DNA of 64,000 nt from CAVXWV01 sp963695415. GTDB lineage: Bacteria; Chloroflexota; Anaerolineae; Anaerolineales; UBA4823. Location of the stretch: NCBI GenBank assembly GCA_963695415.1, contig CAVOGL010000003.1, positions 1-64,000 of the forward strand. The letters run 5' to 3'. Numbering within the stretch: position 1 is the stretch's first letter; every line of letters starts with the position of its first letter. The translations under genes were made by a program, and so were the position numbers. The notes under the pieces are model-generated. The model worked only from the letters and a program-made list of their open reading frames with translations, was not told the origin of the DNA and did no database searches. Shown one piece after another: positions 63,388 to 64,000 of this stretch.

Positions 63388-64000
63388 TCAGCTGCGCCCG
63401 GTCCAGCGCATGTTGGCATATTTTTCATGTTCGAGCTCTCTGGCGCGCAATTCCTCGGATGGGCTGAGCTCTCCGAGGATGAGCTGGAGATCGAGCATCT
63501 CGCTGAAGGCACGTTCAAAGGCATCTGCAGCTTCTTGCCATGCCAGCGGTTTTTCCAGGATGTTTTCCGCGGTAATGGCGCGTGCCAGCAGCCGGCTGCC
63601 AGCCTCGGTGCGCTCGTCTTCGCTGGAGAAATTTAAAACCCGGGTGATACGCCTCAGGTCGCCATACAGAGGGAAGGTACCGTGCTGCAGGACACCATCG
63701 CGGCGGCGCGCCTGAGCGCTGCCCACCAGCTTTTTCCCAGCCACAGTAATTTCGTAATTCGAAGGCACCTCGAAACAAACAGGATTCTGCTCAAGAGATG
63801 AGGGGTTGTTTGCGGGAGCGGTGGGAGCTGGCTTTTCCAGCGCCTCCGCCGGGATGCCCAAAAGGTGCAGGGCATTGAGTATGGCACGCGAAAGGCGCAT
63901 GTAACTTTCGACCACACTGCCCTCCAGCCTGGGATCAGTGGGAGGGGCGATCACGGAATAGGTGAGTTCATCGGTGTGCAGGATGGCACGTCCTCCTGTA
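63388..64000 (-). CDS. lipoate-protein ligase A family protein, C-terminal part
   Basis: The gene runs off the right edge, so its start is missing. The visible part reads GGRAILHTDELTYSVIAPP, VCFEVPSNYEITVAGKKLVGSAQARRRDGVLQHGTFPLYGD and a helical C-terminus. RRPTGGRAILH-type and KLVGSAQ-R-QHG motifs belong to the lipoate/octanoyl transferase fold; the conserved Lys in GKKLVGSAQ contacts lipoyl-AMP. It could be LplA, LipM-like octanoyl transferase or a related ligase. Confidence 0.85.
   Translation of the reverse strand, partial: TGGRAILHTDELTYSVIAPPTDPRLEGSVVESYMRLSRAILNALHLLGIPAEALEKPAPTAPANNPSSLEQNPVCFEVPSNYEITVAGKKLVGSAQARRRDGVLQHGTFPLYGDLRRITRVLNFSSEDERTEAGSRLLARAITAENILEKPLAWQEAADAFERAFSEMLDLQLILGELSPSEELRARELEHEKYANMRWTGRS

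Noticed and set aside
1..64000. tRNA or rRNA genes
   Set aside because: I scanned the intergenic gaps by eye for cloverleaf-like or rRNA sequences and saw none; most gaps are short or filled with palindromic repeats.

Overview
The window looks like part of a free-living bacterial genome, most likely a Chloroflexota (Anaerolineae-type) genome assembled from an environmental sample. This placement is inference from gene content: family II pyrophosphatase with CBS domains, fused molybdenum-hydroxylase subunits, CHAT/WD40 proteins, GH4/GH99 sugar genes and arrays of palindromic repeats. There is no rRNA or ribosomal protein here to confirm it. The core is GC-rich. Bases ~600-5700 are strikingly AT-rich and form a separate block.

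Layout. (1) 1-8271: a broken rsgA piece, then an AT-rich block holding the 3' end of one WD40 protein and nearly all of a second, a CHAT protease-TM-WD40 protein, both full of frame breaks. A complete IS21-family element (5708-8216) closes this block and abuts the last codons of a truncated gene. (2) 8300-13000: small accessory genes and a VapBC-type toxin-antitoxin pair bracketed on both sides by arrays of a 77-bp double-hairpin repeat. (3) 13000-24700: molybdenum hydroxylase (xanthine dehydrogenase-like) genes, including a 2Fe-2S/Mo fusion and an FAD/2Fe-2S fusion, with XdhC, an M16 protease and a CBS pyrophosphatase. (4) 24700-31400: an aminotransferase, an SDR, acetyltransferases and membrane proteins. 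(5) 31400-42500: a sugar/sugar-acid cluster (URO-D-like protein, cupin, MDR dehydrogenase, Gfo/Idh/MocA oxidoreductase, FG-GAP propeller, GH4, GH99-like), then small metabolic genes and a Nif3-like protein. (6) 42600-49900, minus strand: a complete histidine operon hisGDCBHAFIE, preceded by a promoter, a leader peptide with four consecutive His codons and an intrinsic terminator, i.e. a textbook attenuator. (7) 49900-52300, minus: tungstate transporter tupBCA. (8) 52380-60520: a second molybdenum-hydroxylase large subunit, PEP carboxylase, and the maturation proteins YqeB and YqeC, the latter fused to two MocA-like nucleotidyltransferase domains. (9) 60500-64000: ThpR, RsfS, inosine/xanthosine triphosphatase, SDR, DUF503 and a lipoate ligase.

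How the genes fit together. The two hydroxylase loci, the XdhC/YqeB/YqeC/MocA maturation proteins and the TupABC oxyanion importer form one functional theme: acquiring molybdate or tungstate and building a mature (possibly selenium-labile) cofactor for substrate hydroxylation.

Two cautions. About two dozen genes, including hisB, hisC, hisG, tupA and tupB, carry a single frame break while the protein remains fully recognisable on both sides. I read most of these as sequencing or assembly indels and annotate the reconstructed genes; the AT-rich CHAT/WD40 block has far more breaks and may be genuinely decayed. Several genes have a -10-like hexamer ending 7-8 nt before the start codon and no Shine-Dalgarno sequence, which suggests leaderless transcripts.
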